Assembly (NCBI GenBank): GCA_032718475.1
Contig: JAUCBJ010007075.1
Span: 1-64,000, forward strand
DNA: 64,000 bases
Reading direction: 5' to 3'
From: Nemertoderma westbladi
Lineage: Eukaryota > Xenacoelomorpha > Nemertodermatida > Nemertodermatidae
Shown here piece by piece: positions 33,683-45,050 of this stretch; positions within the stretch are counted from its first letter, which is position 1, and each line of letters opens with the position of its first letter. The notes below the pieces were generated by a model, which saw nothing but the letters and a program-made list of their open reading frames with translations, had not been told where the DNA came from and did no database searches. Both the position numbers and the translations under genes were made by a program.

Positions 33683-35761
33683 TACCATAGTAGTAAGATG
33701 AACCCCTCTTCGGCGACAGTTGGACCTACTTCGCACCTTAGGTATTAAGTAGGTCATTAATTAATTGATTAATTGAGGGTGAGGGTGAGGCTGAGGCTGT
33801 GCTCTGTTGTCAAAATGTTTAACTAATTTGATGTTTTGGTTACCCATCCATTATGCATTTACAATAGGATCAAGTTGACTTTACTTGTCTAATTAAACAT
33901 ATTATTATGAAATTACATAATTAATACGACTAAATATAATAAATATTTAAAACAATCAGTTATAATTACTGTCTCGCATTAACTGTAAGACTGTTCATAC
34001 GCCTAGGTCGATATACAACAGTTGCTGGAGATATAACTTTTCCATTCCCTACTCTGATTTTCTGTCCATTGGGTTCGCTCTTCTTAACTTTATAATATAA
34101 CGTCACCCTTATTTAAAGTTTTAAAAAATATTACTTATTCGAGGAATTTTCTGAAATATATTATAGAAATTTTATGAATAAATAGACGTAATAGTAATAA
34201 TTATTGTGGATAAATAGTCCTAATAGTAATAATTATTGTGGATAAATAGTCCTAATACGAATATAAAAGGAAGTCAAACAAACAAATAAATTTCATCGGC
34301 ATCGTCCTGCGCGTGCAAATACGAGAGTTCCACATAATAGGATCTCGACAATTAATAACCAACTTTTCTGACTTTGTGGTGGTTCTCCTTTCATAGACAC
34401 CGGTGACTAGGAAGTGTTAGTTGCTTTGGTAAGTAATCATTCTCATTAGTTAGTGATTGTAGTTTGGAAAGTGCTTCCCGCGCGCAATCTGTATCATCAA
34501 TAGAGAATGCATAGCCATAGCGTCGATCGGAAATTTTTATGTGTCACAGTTATAGGCAGTATAAATCTTTATTCGTTTTGAAATTATTTCTGCGATCATG
34601 CGCGCAGGCTGCTTCATACAGTACAATGTGAAAGAAGGCAATCTATTGCAAACCAGGCTATTTGACAATGGTCGTATGGTGTGTAATTAATGGTTGAAGA
34701 TGGCCTATGTGCGATTCGGGGTTAATGCTGGCGCGTAAGTCGTAAACCTATGGTTTCCAATCTTACATGATAACGAAGCTGGAGGTTTAAATAATTTACA
34801 ATTCGTGCAACCCCCACCTAGGCGTTGACATACAGTATAGGATTCAAAGGGATTAATTAATCTTGCTACGTCTAATAAGAGCCCAACAGCCTCAGATTAT
34901 TTGGGGACTGAGTCAGGGCCAAACTGGCCCACGTATTTTCCTGTGAGGGTAAATTATGTTTTGGGCCCCGCTACGTCTTTTTATTTTATTCTATCATTAC
35001 CTACTGTATGACAAAATTAATACAAATGTACTGTATATTGTACTGTATGGTACCTATTGTATTGTATATTTTATCTACTGTACCTACTGTAGTACTATCT
35101 ATTCAGCGCGCGTTCCAATCTGATTGATTTTTATCAAATTAAATTGCCTTTGGCAACATTATTTGATACAAATCAATCGATTAAGCAATTAATTAATTGT
35201 TTAATCGACCAATTATAATTAATTAATCTTACGGCTGCATCAATCTTCCTCAGCAACACTAGCACATAAACTTGTCAAAGAGTATACGCTTGTGGAAGAA
35301 TTAATCTCAAAATCCCCTCAAATTCTCAACCCTGATGTTGTTGAAAAATACAAGATACATCGTAGAGACAGAGTAGGAAATTTCGAACAGGAGGGTTACT
35401 TATCTGGACCGGCGTTCCAAACGTCTGTATGGCACCAAGCCAACCAAAGCAACCGCCACTTACTCACGCGCTGTACCTCGCACGGGTTCCATCATAAGAT
35501 TTGCGCCCACAACCGCTCATTCCATTCCCCTCAACAGAGCTGCGTGTGCCGGTACTGCGGCCAATCCGCCCACCACCGCTACCACGTATTGGATTGTACC
35601 AGCTGTCCCTCTCTATCCGTCATTGCCCATGTTAATAACTCAGTTTAAATATATATATTATTAATTTATTTTTATGTCATCACTACCGATTTGCGTTTTA
35701 TACTTACAATTTTAGATTCGATACAGAATATACATTATACATTTTACCCCGTCCGGGGTGT

Positions 35762-35803
<42 letters not shown>

Positions 35804-35948
35804 TAATTGTTTAATCGACCAATTAATTAATTAATTAATTGATTGTTTAATCGACCAATTAATTAATTAATTAATGACCTACTTAACACCTAAGGTGCGA
35901 ATTAGGTCCAACTGTCGCCGAAGAGGGGTTCATCTTACTACTTACCAT
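33683..35948. mobile_element. 2.25-kb TIR element with 6-bp target duplication
   Basis: 33689-35942 is bounded by about 84-bp terminal inverted repeats (left AGTAGTAAGATGAACCCCTC, right end its inverse complement, about 95% identical). It is flanked by TACCAT at 33683-33688 and TACCAT at 35943-35948. The interior shows no transposase. A 6-bp duplication fits few DNA-transposon superfamilies (Dada uses 6-7 bp), but the superfamily is not proven. The right flank is tRNA-like. The element contains a secondary poly(A)-tailed insertion at 35216-35798. Confidence 0.85.
35216..35798 (+). mobile_element. Poly(A)-tailed retro-insertion inside the TIR element
   Basis: A 31-A run at 35768-35798 ends a 580-bp segment. 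A 29-bp direct repeat (core GTTTAATCGACCAATTA) lies at 35187-35215 and at 35797-35825, as expected for an L1-type target duplication. The same word also repeats once more at 35840, so a pre-existing tandem repeat is an alternative. The segment holds an open frame from the insertion point to 35648 encoding the C-terminal part of a protein with a CRYCGQSAHHRYHVLDC cysteine-histidine cluster. It has no ATG, consistent with 5' truncation. Source gene or element unknown. Confidence 0.6.
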
Positions 35949-36022
35949 TTATCTGAGCTGCTATCGGAAATGGACTGAGAGCCCGTCTTTCAATCGATAC
36001 GTCGTGAGTTCGAACCACAGAA
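35948..36022 (+). ncRNA. tRNA-like sequence with intact B box
   Basis: GTGAGTTCGAACCAC contains a perfect RNA polymerase III B box. The upstream A-box-like ATCTGAGCTGCTA is weak and the stems do not pair fully. Likely a SINE head or tRNA pseudogene; it abuts the TIR element. Confidence 0.4.
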
Positions 36023-36428
36023 AGGGAACCTTACTGTTCCAGTTTTCCTTAAAGCTGTGTAGCTTCAATCACACAGCTGTAATGGGAATCAGGTAGGATA
36101 CAGTAGTGGGAGTATTCGAACTTGGGAGAGAAAGAAGGAGAACCACAGTGTAGCCTCAGGTTTTTTACGTTCACCGATAACTTTAATTTGCGTTACTGCT
36201 AGAGAAGGTCTATACTAGCCTTGGTAAACATTACTATACTGAGTACAGTATATACTGCACACGCGCTAACGGTGCGGTTAGGCCTACCTGTAGCAAGCAA
36301 GCAAACAGTCGGCCGAAGCCGGAGGCGACCCGAAGGCTCCTCTTTCGATAGCTGCTACCTGAGGGTAGGGGTGGGCGCTACTCCTATCCCAGGCCTACAA
36401 GTAGACTGATTTATATACTTTTTTTTAG

Positions 36429-36683
36429 AATCAAGTAATTACTGCGGGTGTTTGGGTTACCTTCGGTGAAATAACCTTGCTTACCGATATTTCCACCATT
36501 GGATATTACGTCATCATGAGGAGAGCCGAATTATTCTACGTCCCGGAAGCGGATACTACTGTTCCACCGGTTCCGGCAGATAAAAATTTGGAAATAACGG
36601 TTGATGATGTCATGTACATACATATAGTTTTCTGGGTCTTCATTATCGTGATTGATGTAGGTCAACCTAACAATATATATTAG
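36429..36683 (+). CDS. Candidate downstream exon of a membrane protein
   Basis: Starts after a polypyrimidine tract and TAG at 36428. The frame reads NQVITAGVWVTFGEITLLT, a YYVIMRRAELFYVPEAD segment, a Pro/Val linker and a C-terminal hydrophobic stretch (IHIVFWVFIIVID). It either ends at a GAT|GTAGGT donor (36656/36657) or runs to the TAG at 36683. It is in phase 0, as is the donor of the candidate exon at 33295-33489; if spliced, the TIR element occupies the intron. Family not recognised. Confidence 0.35.
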   Translation, partial: NQVITAGVWVTFGEITLLTDISTIGYYVIMRRAELFYVPEADTTVPPVPADKNLEITVDDVMYIHIVFWVFIIVIDVGQPNNIY

Positions 36684-36938
36684 TGGAGTGACTTAGTGAA
36701 AAAATGTGACAAGAGACGAAAAGTGTCAAAAGTTTTTTCTGAGTAACTTTGGCATTTAATAGTTAACAAAATCCTATATGTATATTCTATAATCCTATAT
36801 ATTTGTAGTGTAACATAAATTTATTGCTGGAAATTATAAAGAAATTGGCATTATTAATACAAGCCAAACAAATGGTAGAGTAATAATAGAGAATAAGAGC
36901 CGAAACAGCGATGTTGCAGAATATTTAATTAATTGTGC

Positions 36939-37630
36939 AATAATATTAACGGATCCAATTCGCTGCACCACCCAGTGGAAAATGGGGAAAGGCATGATTT
37001 ACGAATCATGATTGGATATGCGATATTACCAATATAATATCGCATACCAAGGGCACCAAGGCAACATACATTGCCAGTTAGAGAGAGATACCAGCACATT
37101 AGCTCATCTCAGGGTGAAGCTAGCACAGGGCCAGGGGAAAATAGGGATTGGCTGGAGAATAGATCAACCAATGATACATAGGGCGGCTTTCAATCAATTA
37201 TCGCTGATTCACTGGTAGGCCAAACCTAGGTATGAATGTACTGTATATCCCATGTAATATATATATAAAACCGTTAATCTGTTGATTGTGCCTCAGTTGG
37301 CTACATTGTGTGTAGTCAGACGGTTTTTAACCGTCGTCGTCGCTGTTAATGTTACTGCTATTATTGTAATAGACTGACTGTGCTTATCTGATATTACGAA
37401 CAACAATAACTATAAACACTATAAACAGTTGGGCATAGTCTGTGGCTCAAACCTAAAACTCGAGGCTTTAGAAGTGCCTCAACTCAGTTATTTTACCGGC
37501 CTTCGGCCTTTCAATTTCACCTCAGCCTTTCAGTAGCCCAACAAACGCGGCGACGCGTATTATCCATACGACTCGAAACACACACACGCCGGTCGGGATC
37601 TTTTGCCAACTCGGATCCCGTCTCAAATAA
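36939..37630 (+). mobile_element. Solo LTR related to BEL/Pao element 1, with TSD
   Basis: 36944-37625 starts TATTAACGGATCCAATTC, ends CGGATCCCGTCTCA and is flanked by AATAA on both sides (36939-36943 and 37626-37630). It shares blocks with the LTR at 11943, including CTGCACCACCCAGTGGAAAA, ATTACCAATATAAT and CTCAGTTATTTTACCGGCCT. No coding sequence follows, so it is a solo LTR. The two LTRs are clearly diverged and may represent subfamilies. Confidence 0.8.
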
Positions 37631-38264
37631 GCTGTGATTAAATGAGAAAGGAATACAATTTACACTGAAAAACGTCGCACAAAAAATCTTATCCATTAAT
37701 AGAAATGTTATTTTATTAGCATAGATTTTTCACATAATAAAATTGGTATCCATAGATGTAATTTTTTAATTTGTATTAGTTTAATGATGATAGCTCGTGA
37801 TATACTGTAACGAATAATTAACAATATTATAATTTATTAAATTTTTTGAGGAAGACAAATCTGAGGGCGGGATTATAGTAGTGTAGGAAAAAGAAAGCCT
37901 AGAGAGGTTGTGTGAATATGTTATAACCTTCCTATACACTACAGTATATAGTATGGTTCCAAATCCTAAACATATGCCTACTGTAGAAAGTGATGGTTCC
38001 GGTTGCTATGGTAACAAGCAAACACACTGCAGGGTCGGTAAATAATGATGGACTAGAGTTAGCAACATGTAAGATACTGTAATTGACCCGAAATGTATTT
38101 CGTTTTAAACTGATAGTAGGCTTACAGTATATTTAAAGTGATGAAACATTAAAAGAGGTCATTTTTTTACTAGTTTCCATGGTTACATGGCAACTGCCAT
38201 TCCAATTTTATGGCACCACCATTAAAAATATAGAGGGTCTTATTGAAAATATATTTGGAATGTT
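37631..38264. other. Unassigned spacer
   Basis: No gene or repeat recognised. Confidence 0.4.
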
Positions 38265-39593
38265 TCATGATTTTAACACAAGGAGAACACATATTTGGGA
38301 ATTGTTTAGAAAACTATCAATATCACGGAGGGTGGTTGATACAGGTGGAATTGTACCATAGAGCTCGGCGTTTGTCATGTGTTGTCTCCAGCTGATGTTT
38401 ACGGCTGACCTTAGTAGTCTTGTGTAGCAACCATCAATTAGTTGTTCAAGTGATTTAGTCAGTGTCCAGGTCTCACCCCAGTATACACTTTCCACTGTGG
38501 CTCGAAAGAACTTAGTCTTCAGGTGCCTGGAGAGATCTGATTTCCAGATGGTATCCATTTTTGATAGAGCTACCCAAGCCTTTGCTTTCCTAACTTCTAT
38601 GTCCTTTTTGCTACTCTCTATCCATGATCCAAGGTACTGGAAGTCATCGACCTTCCTTAGTTGATTATTATCAATGGTTGTCAAGTTTCCATCAACATTA
38701 AAGGTCATGAATTCGGTCTTTGTAGCATTTATATGCAATCCAACCTCCTTAGCAGCCCTCTCCACTTTATTTAGTAGAAGCTGTGCATCTGCTAGCGTAT
38801 TAGAGAGCAGGGCGATGTCATCCGCCAAGTCTGTGTCTGTGACTGTAGTTGCCGGATATCTACTACTTCTGCGTTCTTGAAGTGTGAATCCCAGATCTTC
38901 ACCCTTTGTGGCCGTCCTCATTGCGTAATCCAGCACAATTACAAATAGTAATGGTGCTAATGTGTCACCTTGCAGTACGCCAGCCAGGATTGAGAAAAAC
39001 TCAGTTTCACCATCTGGTGAGAGTACCTGCGCTTCTGTGTCACAATATATCAATCCAATGCCAGCAACAATTACTTCTGGTATTCCATAAGCTCTTAGGA
39101 TTTCAAGCATTTTACCTCTATGGATGGAGTCGAATGCCTTCTTGAAGTCCACAAAAGTCATGACTGCGGGGAGATTCTTTGACTTAATTCCTTCAATCAG
39201 TCTCCATAGTGCAAGTATCTGAGCTATTGTTGATCTACTTGGTCGAAATCCGTTTTGGCTCTTACGCAGTACCGGTAGTTTCTCTATGTGAGGCCTAATC
39301 CTATATAGAATAATTTTATTATATTTTTTGGCAGCTACCACAAGCAGACAGAACCCACGATAGTTTGTTGGTATGCCGAGGTCTCCTTTCTTGGGAAGAG
39401 TCTTTAGTTGACCTTTAGTCCAAATTGGTGGTGGCTTTTCCCCTTTTAACATCCGGTTGCAAACATTTAATAATGGTCTGTTTAGCACTCCGGTTTTCCA
39501 TACCTCCGCTGGGATTTCATCTAATCCACTCGCTTTATCATTGGACATGCTTTTAATGCTTCTTTGGAGTTCGGCAGGTGTGAAGTCTACTAC
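38265..39593 (-). mobile_element. LINE F reverse transcriptase fragment (second LINE family)
   Basis: A long minus-strand frame encodes most of a LINE reverse transcriptase: TLPKKGDLGIPTNYRGFCLL, SQNGFRPSRSTIAQILALW, AVMTFVDFKKAFDSIH, ILAGVLQGDTLAPLLFVIVL, then DLADDIALL where FADD is usual, followed by FQYLGSWIESS and the C-terminal domain. The frame is open for over 440 codons, so it is relatively young, yet the aspartate-pair box has L for F and the N-terminal endonuclease is missing where the next LINE begins at 39594. It is related to, but clearly distinct from, the (TAG)n-tailed family. Confidence 0.85.
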
Positions 39594-41600
39594 TAGGATC
39601 GGCATGCTGCATTGCAGCTGCATTTTTAAGAATGCTGTGCCGGCTTGTCAACAAGATTGCACCGCCACAACTCCCTATCACCCATGACATTTGCTAGATC
39701 ATCCGCATCTTCAAGACCAGTGTCCTTTAAGATGCGTCTCAAGAAAGTCATGGGCTGTCCACCATGCTTATTTACTCCATGAGGCTGCCAAAGTGCAAGA
39801 TTATTCACTGCCTGGTCCTCACGGCGAAAGCAATGTCCTGCAAAGCGGAGGCGATTTTGTTCTAGTGTCAAGCTTGGGGGAACCAATGAGACACCTCCAA
39901 TGTTATATAGTGTCTGGTTGGAGATGTGTGCATTGTACTTGACACAATGAACCCGGCGTAGCATTCTTGTGAATGTGCCATCCAGAGATTTGGTGTCCTC
40001 AGCAGTTAGAGCGAACCATCGTATACTGATCTGATTGCTGCCATAATTTCATCAGGAATCCCATATAATGAAAGTATGCTGAACATACGTGAGCGAGAGA
40101 CTGAATCAAAGGCCTTGAAGAAGTCAACAAAGATAACAGCCAGATGCCTGTCTTTCTTTTTTGATAATTCTTCAAATATGCTTCTAAGTGCCAAAATGGG
40201 CTCCATGGTCCCACGACCTTTACGGAACCCATTCTGATTTCCACGGAGCAGTCTCTCAATTGGATCCCTGATGCGATTTAATAGAATCCTATTGTGTAGC
40301 TTTGCAGCAATCGAGATCAATGAGATTCCCCGAAAAGAACCATAGAGTGTTAGGTTGCCCTTCTTGGGAACTGGCACCAACTTATTTGTTTTCATTTCTT
40401 GTGGGACTCTTGTTGTTCGGTACATGTCTACTATGATGGGATAGATGAGCTTTAAACACTCAGGTATTTTAAAGACCTCAGGGGGAACACCATCTACTCC
40501 ACTGGCACGATTGGTCTTAATGCTCTTTGCAGCAGCCACTTCTGCAAAGGAGATATCGCCAATGGGAATATCTGGGAGTACAGACTCAGACACTTTTACT
40601 TCTATAAAGTTATCAGGCAATACCCTGTCATTATTGAGGAGCTTTTCAAAGTGGGCTTTCCAACCATTGAGGCGATCGGCTGGTGATTCAGCCTTAACCT
40701 TGGTGGTTGGTTGGCTTTTCCGCCCAGTAAGCAAATTGATCGATTTCCATTTCAATTGCCTGCTGTCGTCAGCATCATTGATGGCATCAACCTGTTGGTT
40801 TATTAGCTCCTGTAGATTAACAGAGTACTGCCTGTCCAGGGACCTAGATGCAGCCTTAACTGCATTCTTGGCCGCTGTAGTCTGTTTGAGTCGGGACTCT
40901 TTCTGTGCCTTATGAAGGTCATTTTGGCACTTCTGAATTTTGTTGTCAGTCCAGGGGGCCCTTTTCCTGTTTCGACGGTATACAGGAACTGTTTCTGCAG
41001 CTGCTAACTTAAATGCTTCTGTAAAAGATGTGAAGTCCCCTGTTTCTATAGGTAGTGTCTTGTCATATACTTTCCTTGTACGGCTGACCTCGATGTTTGG
41101 TGGCTGCCCAAGCAAGTTGCTGAAGTGATTTTTCCACTTCCCAACACATTCTTCAGGACTATCGGCTTTGAGGCACCCCTTCGCACAACTTTTCCGACCA
41201 GATACCTCATTTACAGTTGCTGTATGTGAGCAGTTGTAATTGCTTCAGTTTTATCCTGTATGTACTTTTCCTGGCTGATGTTGTAGGCCAATTTAAGATC
41301 GTCCTTAGCTTTCTCAACCTTGTTAATGTTGAAGGTTGAATGAGCTGTATGCCTCGCAGTTGATCATGCTGTTTCTCCACTTTTTGTTTATAAGGATGTA
41401 ATCCAGTTGTGCTTTGGTTTTCATTAGGGTATTGAAAGGTCCATAGCTTCCCCTTACTCTTTTCGAATGTGTTGTTTGTTGGTATCAATTCACATTCTTC
41501 CATTAGGTCTAAAAGTAAGTACCCATTTCTGTTAGAACTGGTGTTATAGGTGTGACCCTTGATGTCTTCTGGGCCAATTTATCTCGGCAAAAAAGGAACC
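39594..41600 (-). mobile_element. LINE B of the (TAG)n-tailed family, with RT palm deleted
   Basis: The inverted 3' end is at 39594 (CTACTAGGATCGGCATGCTG). 39626-40012 encodes the C-terminal region. At 40012 the sequence jumps to the region upstream of the catalytic box, deleting about 600 bp including GVLQGDTLAP and FADD. 40006-41115 is open for 369 codons and covers the linker (RKRAPWTDNKIQKCQNDLHK) and fingers (VPVPKKGNLTLYGSFRGISL). 41207-41503 resembles an endonuclease C-terminus (FEKSKGKLWTFQYPNENQST). It is the best reference copy for the linker and fingers. Confidence 0.8.
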
Positions 41601-41962
41601 AGACTGTTCCAATTGATAACAAAACTTATTAAATGAAAAATTTATCTAGACTATTGAAATTGAAACATGCCACATTAAATGTGGTAATGAGCTGTGTGGT
41701 CCGAGTCAGAACGGTAATAATTATACTACAGAACAGTATAATTATCATTGTTAACTGAGATGCCTTGCAGTTTCGTTGCATGAAAGCACCGGCTCGTGCT
41801 ATTATGGCATCAATTTTCGATTTTCCCCCGGAGAGGATCAATGTTGATTTCGTAAAGAGCCGCAGCCGCAGCTGCAGTCAAAGGCTTCGGCTTGGGCTGC
41901 GGCTATCAGTTTTTGTGTTGCTCAGTTTAGAGTCTGTACGTTACGTTTGTCAATTTGTACCC

Positions 41963-42850
41963 CTATACTGCTATAGCAGTATAGCTGTAGTGTATTTGTA
42001 TAGTGCTATAGGAAATGATAGCTGTTATAGACCTAATCCTGTAGGGCCCTAATCTGAAACTGCTGAACTTGTATTCTGATATCGCAAGGGAGTTCAAAGT
42101 TGGCAAATTATACATCCAGCTGGCTTTTTGGTGTGAGTAAAAAATGTCTACAGTCCAGTCGCTAACAAGGTCGTGCATTATTAGATATTGAATTTTCTTA
42201 TTTCCACAGTTGAACATGTTGTAGATTACTCGTGATTGGTTTAAACGTATTGTTTGTTCAACATCCAGGTTGTATAGGCCACTAAGGAGGTTATTTGAAA
42301 CTCTATTGTCAAGACAAAGAATGGCACGCATTGCTCTCCTGCATTTCCCAGCTATTTCAGCAATGGCTTCTGTAGATAAGGCAGAAGATCCGTGGATTAT
42401 ACTACTGTAGGGACAGCCAGTGTGCGCCATATGAGAGTAATAATCTATGGTGGTAATATGTCAGGTTTTAAGCCTCGTCGATTCATCATCGACACATGTG
42501 CCTATATCTTCCCAACAATATGTTGATTGATGTGATGTGAAAGGGGGGCAGTGGTAGACCCATATATTTTGTTCTCTACTCCGATACAAGCATGTTTGAG
42601 ATGGTGTACATCTGTAGTTGATGAGGTTCCGTTTGAATTTATTGATAAAAAGTGACATTTGGTAGTGTTCATGTGGAGGTTGTGTTTCTCGAAGAAGGTG
42701 TCAGCTAAGTTAATTAATTTGTATAAGTGTGACTTGATGTTGGTTAGTAAAATTATATCGTCGGCATATGATACTACGCAGTAGGATAAAGTATTTATAT
42801 GAACACCTAGTCCGCTGTTCTGAAGTTATATTGTAGAAGTCACTCGTCTT
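41963..42850 (-). mobile_element. LINE G fragment (third LINE type, YADD box)
   Basis: On the minus strand, near 42780, the translation reads YCVVSYADDIILLTN, an RT catalytic box. It is followed by KLINLADTFFEKHNLHMNTT and, in another frame (42430-41963), a post-RT region with KCRRAMRAILCLDNRVSNNL. Frames are interrupted. Unlike the other two LINE types here it has YADD, not FADD. Confidence 0.65.
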
Positions 42851-42862
42851 TCCTTTGTCGGA

Positions 42863-45050
42863 ATGGATCTCCCGGTGGAGAAGACATATCCGAAACGGAT
42901 GCGAGAGAAAATATTGGAGATCGAGGACAAAGGCGAGGATGTTTACTTTGTTCCGGATCGACAACCTTTGACCGGAGAGGACGACATCGTTTTAGACATT
43001 GGGAAGGAAGGGAGTGCGAAGCCGATTGGAGACCTCATATACAAGAGGGCCTGGTTTCCGCAAGCGCATAGATGCAAGTTGTGCGGCAGCACAAGGCATA
43101 GTCAAAAGTCGTGCGATGCTGTAGCAGAGGCGGCGCATAAGGTTTGCCGTTGGTGCAACGAGACTGACCATTCATTCAGGCATGGAAATCGATCAATCTG
43201 CTTACTGGGCGGAAAAGCCAACCGGCCGCCGGGGTTGGGGCTGAGTCGCCGGCCGATCGCCTCGGTGGTTGGAGGGCCCACTTTGGGGGGCTCCTCGGTG
43301 GTGACAGGGTATTGCCTGATGGCTTTGTGGGGGTGGAGGTGTCTGAGTCTGTGCTCCCAGATATTCCCATTGGCGATGTCTCCTTTGCAGAGGTGAAGGC
43401 TGCTGCAAAGAGCATTGGGGCCGGTCGTGCCGGTGGGGTGGATGGTGTTCCCCCTGGGGTCTTTGGGGTGCCTGGGTGTTTGGGGCTCGTCTGTCCCATC
43501 GTGGTGGACGTGTGCCGTGCAGCAGGAGTCCCGCGGGGGATGGGGGCAAGTGGGTTGGTGCCAGTTCCCAAGAAGGGCAACCTAACACTCTATGGTTCTT
43601 TTCGGGGAATCTCATTGATCTCGATTGCTGCAAAACTATACAATAGAATTCTATTAAATCGCATCAGGGATCCCATTGAGAGACTGCTACGTGGAAATCA
43701 GAATGGGTTCCGTAAAGGTCGTGGGACCATGGAGCCCATTTTGGCACTTAGAAGGATAATTGAAGAGTTATCAAAAAAGAAAGACAGGCATCTGGCTGTT
43801 ATCTTTGTTGACTTCTTCAAGGCCTTTGATTCAGTCTCTCGCTCACGTATGTTCAGCATACTTTCATTATATGGGATTCCTGATGAAATTATTGCAGCTA
43901 TCAGATCAGTATACGATGGTTCGACAACATTTGTGTCTACTGTTGATGGTGACACAGAACCATTTGAAGTGTTATGGGGCGTCCTCCAAGGAGACACACT
44001 TGCACCATTCTTGTTCATTATTGTGGTTGACTATGTTCTACGCATGTCCTTAGATCATCATAATGATGATGGGGTGATGATAACTCCACCTACTGGCTCC
44101 AGAAGTCGAGGAAATCCTGCCAAGTACCTAACTGATCTAGACTTTGCTGATGACTTAGGAGTACTCTCAGAATCATTAGAGGGAGCCCAGCGGCTCCTCA
44201 GCTCATTAGAACATGCTGCTTCTAGTGTTGGTCTTTTTATTAACTCCAGAAAGACCAAAATTCTGACAGTTAACTTTGAAAGTCCTCAGCAAGTCTCTGA
44301 TCGGATGAGCATAGGCTCAAAGGATGGTATGCTTGAGCATGTGGACGACTTCTGTTACCTGGGATCATGGATCCGGAAGTCAGGTGAGGACCTTCGAATA
44401 CGTAAGGGAAAGGCATGGGCAGCCTTGAATAGGCTTTCCAGGATTTGGAAGTCACCTAGAATTAATCGGAAACTTAAGGTCCGATTATTCAGAGCAGCAG
44501 TAGTTCCAGTACTCCTCTACGGGAGTCCATGCTGGGCTCTAACTGCTGAGGACACCAAATCTCTGGATGGCACATTCACAAGAATGCTACGCCGGGTACA
44601 TTGTGTCAAGTACAATGCACACATCTCCAACCAGACACTATATAACATTGGAGGTGTCTCATTGGTTCCCCCAAGCTTGACACTAGAACAAAATCGCCTC
44701 CGCTTTGCAGGACATTGCTTTCGCCGTGAGGACCAGCCAGTGCATAATCTTGTACTTTGGCAGCCTCATGGAGTGAATAAGCATGGTGGACAGCCCATGA
44801 CTTTCTTGAGACGCATCTTAAAGGACACTGGCCTTAAAGATGCGGATGATCTAGCAAATGTCATGGGTGATAGGGAGTTGTGGCGGTGCAATTTTGTTGA
44901 CAAGCCGGCACAGCATTCTTAAAAATGCAGCTGCAATGCAGCATGCCGATCCTAGTAGTAGTAGTAGTAGACCATTCATTCCATACGTGCACCGTATTCA
45001 TTTCTCAGTGTGGATATTGTGGAGTAAAGGGACACCGTAGTGCGAAATGA
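42863..45050 (+). pseudogene. Zinc-knuckle ORF interrupted by a LINE insertion
   Basis: ATG at 42863 opens a frame with an acidic N-terminal region (KRMREKILEIEDKGEDVYFV) and cysteine knuckles CKLCGSTRHSQKSC and CRWCNETDHSF. At 43177 the frame is split by LINE D. After the second copy of the 12-bp target duplication (44970-44981) the same frame continues with further knuckle-like residues and CGYCGVKGHRSAK before TGA at 45048-45050. This is the pattern of a nucleic-acid-binding ORF1 or gag of a retroelement, but the owner is unknown. 45108-45386 in the same frame (92 codons, ATG start, AGYGFWAVDPSHVAYEPYL) may be its continuation beyond two stops. Confidence 0.7.
43178..44969 (+). mobile_element. 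LINE D: 5'-truncated insertion with 12-bp TSD and intact RT frame
   Basis: Flanked by GACCATTCATTC at 43166-43177 and 44970-44981. The frame is open from the insertion point through TAA at 44920-44922. It covers the linker, VPVPKKGNLTLYGSFRGISL (near 43560), QNGFRKGRGTMEPILALRR, AVIFVDFFKAFDS, GVLQGDTLAPFLFIIVV, LDFADDLGVLSE (near 44140), DFCYLGSWIRKSGED and the C-terminal RRILKDTGL domain. It ends ATGCAGCATGCCGATCC then (TAG)6. The endonuclease is missing through 5' truncation. The stretch 43226-43556 is heavily A-to-G substituted relative to sister copies (see findings). Young, but immobile on its own. Confidence 0.92.

Noticed and set aside
43176-43633. Minus-strand Pro-rich ORFs of 134 and 143 codons
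   Set aside because: They are by-products of the A-to-G tract, which removes stops on the opposite strand and makes it C-rich.
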